Positions 61,929-64,000 of a stretch of 64,000 nt of DNA are shown here, piece by piece. Both the position numbers and the translations under genes were made by a program. Position 1 is the stretch's first letter. Every line of letters starts with the position of its first letter. The stretch is from Serratia sp. FDAARGOS_506 (GTDB lineage Bacteria; Pseudomonadota; Gammaproteobacteria; Enterobacterales; Enterobacteriaceae): the NCBI RefSeq assembly GCF_003812745.1, contig NZ_CP033831.1, positions 3,906,001 through 3,970,000 on the forward strand, given 5' to 3'. The notes under the pieces are model-generated. The model was not told the origin of the DNA. It did no database searches and was given only the letters and a program-made list of their open reading frames with translations.

Positions 61929-63599
61929 TCACATCGGTGCCAGCAACGCTTCGATACTGCGGTTCACCGCTTCTCGCAGGCGCAGCAGTGGCCCGGCCTG
62001 GTGTGGATAGCGTTTGAATGTGATGCGCATGCCCAGCTCGCGCTCGATCAGCGCCTCCACCGTCGCTCGATCGCTCAAACTCTCCAGCAGCTGCAGCGCG
62101 CGCATATCCTGCAGCCCCTGGTGCAGTACCCGCAGGCGCAGCGACTCCACCGGCTGCAGATCCTCGCCCGGATAAACCACGAACGGATCGCCGGAGGGAA
62201 ACGCATGGCCGCTGTCGGTCACCGCGTACGGATTGATGCGTTCGCGCGAATGGGCGCTGTTATAGAAGTTGAATCCCCAATGCAGGAAGCCGGCGATGCG
62301 GTACAGATACAGCTGTACGCCCAATATGCGGTTGCGCGCCGACGGTTGGGCAAAGAACCGGTTGGCGACCTCGATCTTCTGCACGCAGCAATAATAGGCC
62401 CACAGGCCGGGCACCCGGTGTTCGATAAAAGGCTCGATATGATCGGTCGCGGCGACCGGGGTTTCCACCAGGCCTTGCTGATAGAAAGCGAAATCCGACA
62501 GCGCGTCGAAGGTGCGGAAGCCGTCCAGCAGCGGCCGCAGCACGGCGCTGGCGCGCCGGTAGGCCGCCAGGTTGTCCAGCGTCGGCTCATCGGAAATGTG
62601 GAACCACACCTGCCGTTCCAGCCCCCGTTCGCGGAACCAGGCGGTCAATTCGGGCAGCAGCGCCTGCAGGAAACGCTGATACGGTTCGCCCTGCGCATCG
62701 GTGTGCCAGCCGAAAAGCGGTCGCGCCTCGCCCTGCTCCTCCACCACGATCTTAGGCGCATGCGCCGCCCCCCATTGGGTAAACAGCGGCGCGATTTCGA
62801 AGTGCTCGATGCCCTCTTCCTGCGCCAGCGCCACCCATTGCGCCAGGTGGCTGAAATCGAAGCGATACCCTCGCGCCGAACGCGTCACCCTCACCAACTG
62901 CACCGTGGTGCGTTCGCCGCCGACGGCGGTATCCAGCGGCGGCGTAAACAGCGGCGTCAGCAGCATATTGACCCCGGCGCGCACCGCACAGCGCACAAAG
63001 TGGCGCACTGCGCGCCAGTAATCCGCGCTGAACACCGCCAGACGGTAGTAATCTACCAGGCAGTCGGTGTGCAGCCACTCGGTGTGCAACAGCGTTTGCG
63101 GCGGCAACGCCGCCGGCACCAGATGCAGCGTCAGCGTAGCCTCGGCCAGCGCCTCGCCGCTCTGGGCATCCAGCAGCCGCAGGGTCAACGGAAAGTCGCC
63201 AGCCAGTTGCGCGTCGGCCGGCGGCGTCAGGGTCAGCCACAGGCTGCCATAATAGCGGCAGGCGGCGAAAAAACGCCGTTGCGGCAGCGGCATCAGCGGG
63301 TCGGGAAATAACCCCGGCTCGGTCGTCAGATAATTCTCGTCGGTCTCGCGATAGCAGGTAAACCCGCTCGGCACCGATTGCACCTGGCGCACGCTGATAT
63401 ACTCCGCCAGCGGCCCGTCGAGTTGATAACACAACTCATGGCGGGTTTCGTTGCCCGGCGTTTGCAAACAGTACACTGCCTGCCAGGAAAGCACCTCGTT
63501 ATTTAACCCGCTCAGCCTTTCCTCTATAGAAATAGGCGGCACACTGTGGCGATGAAATACTTTCTCCAGGCAATGGGTAAATACCAGAGACAGGCGCAT
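61929..63599 (-). CDS. DUF4091 glycoside-hydrolase-like protein
   Basis: A 556-residue protein. The C-terminal half carries the DUF4091 pattern (GLWAYYCCVQKIEVANRFFA, RIAGFLHWGFNFYNSAHS, DPFVVYPGE) with a predicted TIM barrel in the centre (about 170-390; WFHISDEPT contains Asp-Glu that could be catalytic). No signal peptide, so cytoplasmic. The family is thought to act on glycans but no activity is assigned. ATG 63599 starts MRLSLVFTH. Neighbours do not reveal a pathway. Confidence 0.85.
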   Translation of the reverse strand: MRLSLVFTHCLEKVFHRHSVPPISIEERLSGLNNEVLSWQAVYCLQTPGNETRHELCYQLDGPLAEYISVRQVQSVPSGFTCYRETDENYLTTEPGLFPDPLMPLPQRRFFAACRYYGSLWLTLTPPADAQLAGDFPLTLRLLDAQSGEALAEATLTLHLVPAALPPQTLLHTEWLHTDCLVDYYRLAVFSADYWRAVRHFVRCAVRAGVNMLLTPLFTPPLDTAVGGERTTVQLVRVTRSARGYRFDFSHLAQWVALAQEEGIEHFEIAPLFTQWGAAHAPKIVVEEQGEARPLFGWHTDAQGEPYQRFLQALLPELTAWFRERGLERQVWFHISDEPTLDNLAAYRRASAVLRPLLDGFRTFDALSDFAFYQQGLVETPVAATDHIEPFIEHRVPGLWAYYCCVQKIEVANRFFAQPSARNRILGVQLYLYRIAGFLHWGFNFYNSAHSRERINPYAVTDSGHAFPSGDPFVVYPGEDLQPVESLRLRVLHQGLQDMRALQLLESLSDRATVEALIERELGMRITFKRYPHQAGPLLRLREAVNRSIEALLAPM

Positions 63600-64000
63600 G
63601 ATATTCTGGCCTCTTTATTTTAAATGAATAAACACGGTGAAATTCAGGCTAGCGCCTTTTATCACCACTGACAATAGCCGGTAATAAAAATCGCTCCCAC
63701 GCCCTTCTCTGGCTACCGCAAACCGTTTTTTTTGTTTATTTGCATCACAAAAATGAAAGAAGCTGGCGCTTGCACAATAAAAATATTTTTAATCCCCATT
63801 ATGGTGCAGGGGTTATCAGTTATTCCTATGCCTGCAAGGGCCGCTAACTGCCGCGACAGCAGGAGGAAAACCCACCAAAAGGTTAGCGAAGTGTAAACAA
63901 ACCCACCTTTCACTTGGCCATAAAAGGCTTTCGATTTTAACAACAACGAAACATTGGCGCCCCATTTTTGGGCATCCCGGGGTGTATTGACACATTGAAA
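63600..64000. other. Intergenic region to window end
   Basis: AT-richer DNA upstream of the DUF4091 gene. A 77-codon minus-strand frame (63713-63946) has no ribosome site and is not called. I see no repeat, terminator or RNA gene here; the next gene lies beyond the window. Confidence 0.5.

Noticed and set aside
63713-63946. 77-codon minus-strand frame at the window end
   Set aside because: No ribosome site or family; chance frame in AT-rich DNA.

Overview
The window looks like chromosomal DNA of a Serratia of the marcescens type. It is GC-rich (about 60% by eye) and carries a close match to the sfuABC ferric-iron transporter first described in S. marcescens, an OlsF-type ornithine-lipid acyltransferase, and enterobacterial genes such as bglA, dsdA, kup, nudI, pbpG and ycgR. 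Species assignment is an inference from gene content. I see no tRNA, rRNA, CRISPR array or intact transposase.

Layout. 1-3713: a minus-strand operon for a periplasmic molybdenum oxidoreductase (2Fe-2S subunit, Mo subunit, cytochrome c, the last cut by the window edge). 3714-6684: a candidate small RNA, an RpiR regulator and bglA. 6700-17948: dsdA, a VIT-type transporter, two small enzyme-like proteins, a diguanylate cyclase, a Fur-controlled TonB receptor, an acetyltransferase, a hydrolase, a tiny lipoprotein and a large MscS-type channel. 18050-20141: an ABC-F translation factor behind a strongly translated 27-codon leader peptide and mutually exclusive RNA stems. 20155-22826: acetyltransferase, inositol-phosphatase family protein and a cation-efflux protein. 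22853-24640: an M-box magnesium riboswitch controlling mgtE, followed by an mgtS-like 30-codon gene and another small membrane protein.

24743-28216: OppA-like binding protein, then a divergent pair of unrecognised genes around an AT-rich spacer, one encoding a protein with eight cysteines in 24 residues. 28338-32142: Fur site and sfuABC. 32144-40004: secreted peptidase, CsbD/ElaB-like protein, an EF-G paralogue with a possible leader ORF, DMT exporter, AraC regulator and aldehyde dehydrogenase. 40028-41548: the terminator of the dehydrogenase is split by a 772-bp non-autonomous IS4-like element with an 11-bp target duplication; next to it lie fused remnants of two hydrolases and a TetR regulator. 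41545-51913: cupin, kup, a two-gene ABC transporter, an ArsR/SRPBCC pair with two palindromic operators, a CorA/ZntB-type channel, and a Pit phosphate transporter with PPK2. 51913-63599: membrane protein, nudI, pbpG, LLM oxidoreductase, a MocR regulator divergent from a small gene, an amidotransferase and a pyridoxal kinase, then ycgR, an N-formylglutamate amidohydrolase family gene, olsF and a DUF4091 protein.

The most promising undescribed systems are (a) the leader-peptide/ABC-F unit at 18134-20107, which has the architecture of ribosome-stalling control known for antibiotic-resistance ABC-F genes, (b) the magnesium-responsive operon joining an M-box, a short MgtE and an MgtS homologue, and (c) the Cys-rich protein island at 26579-28168.
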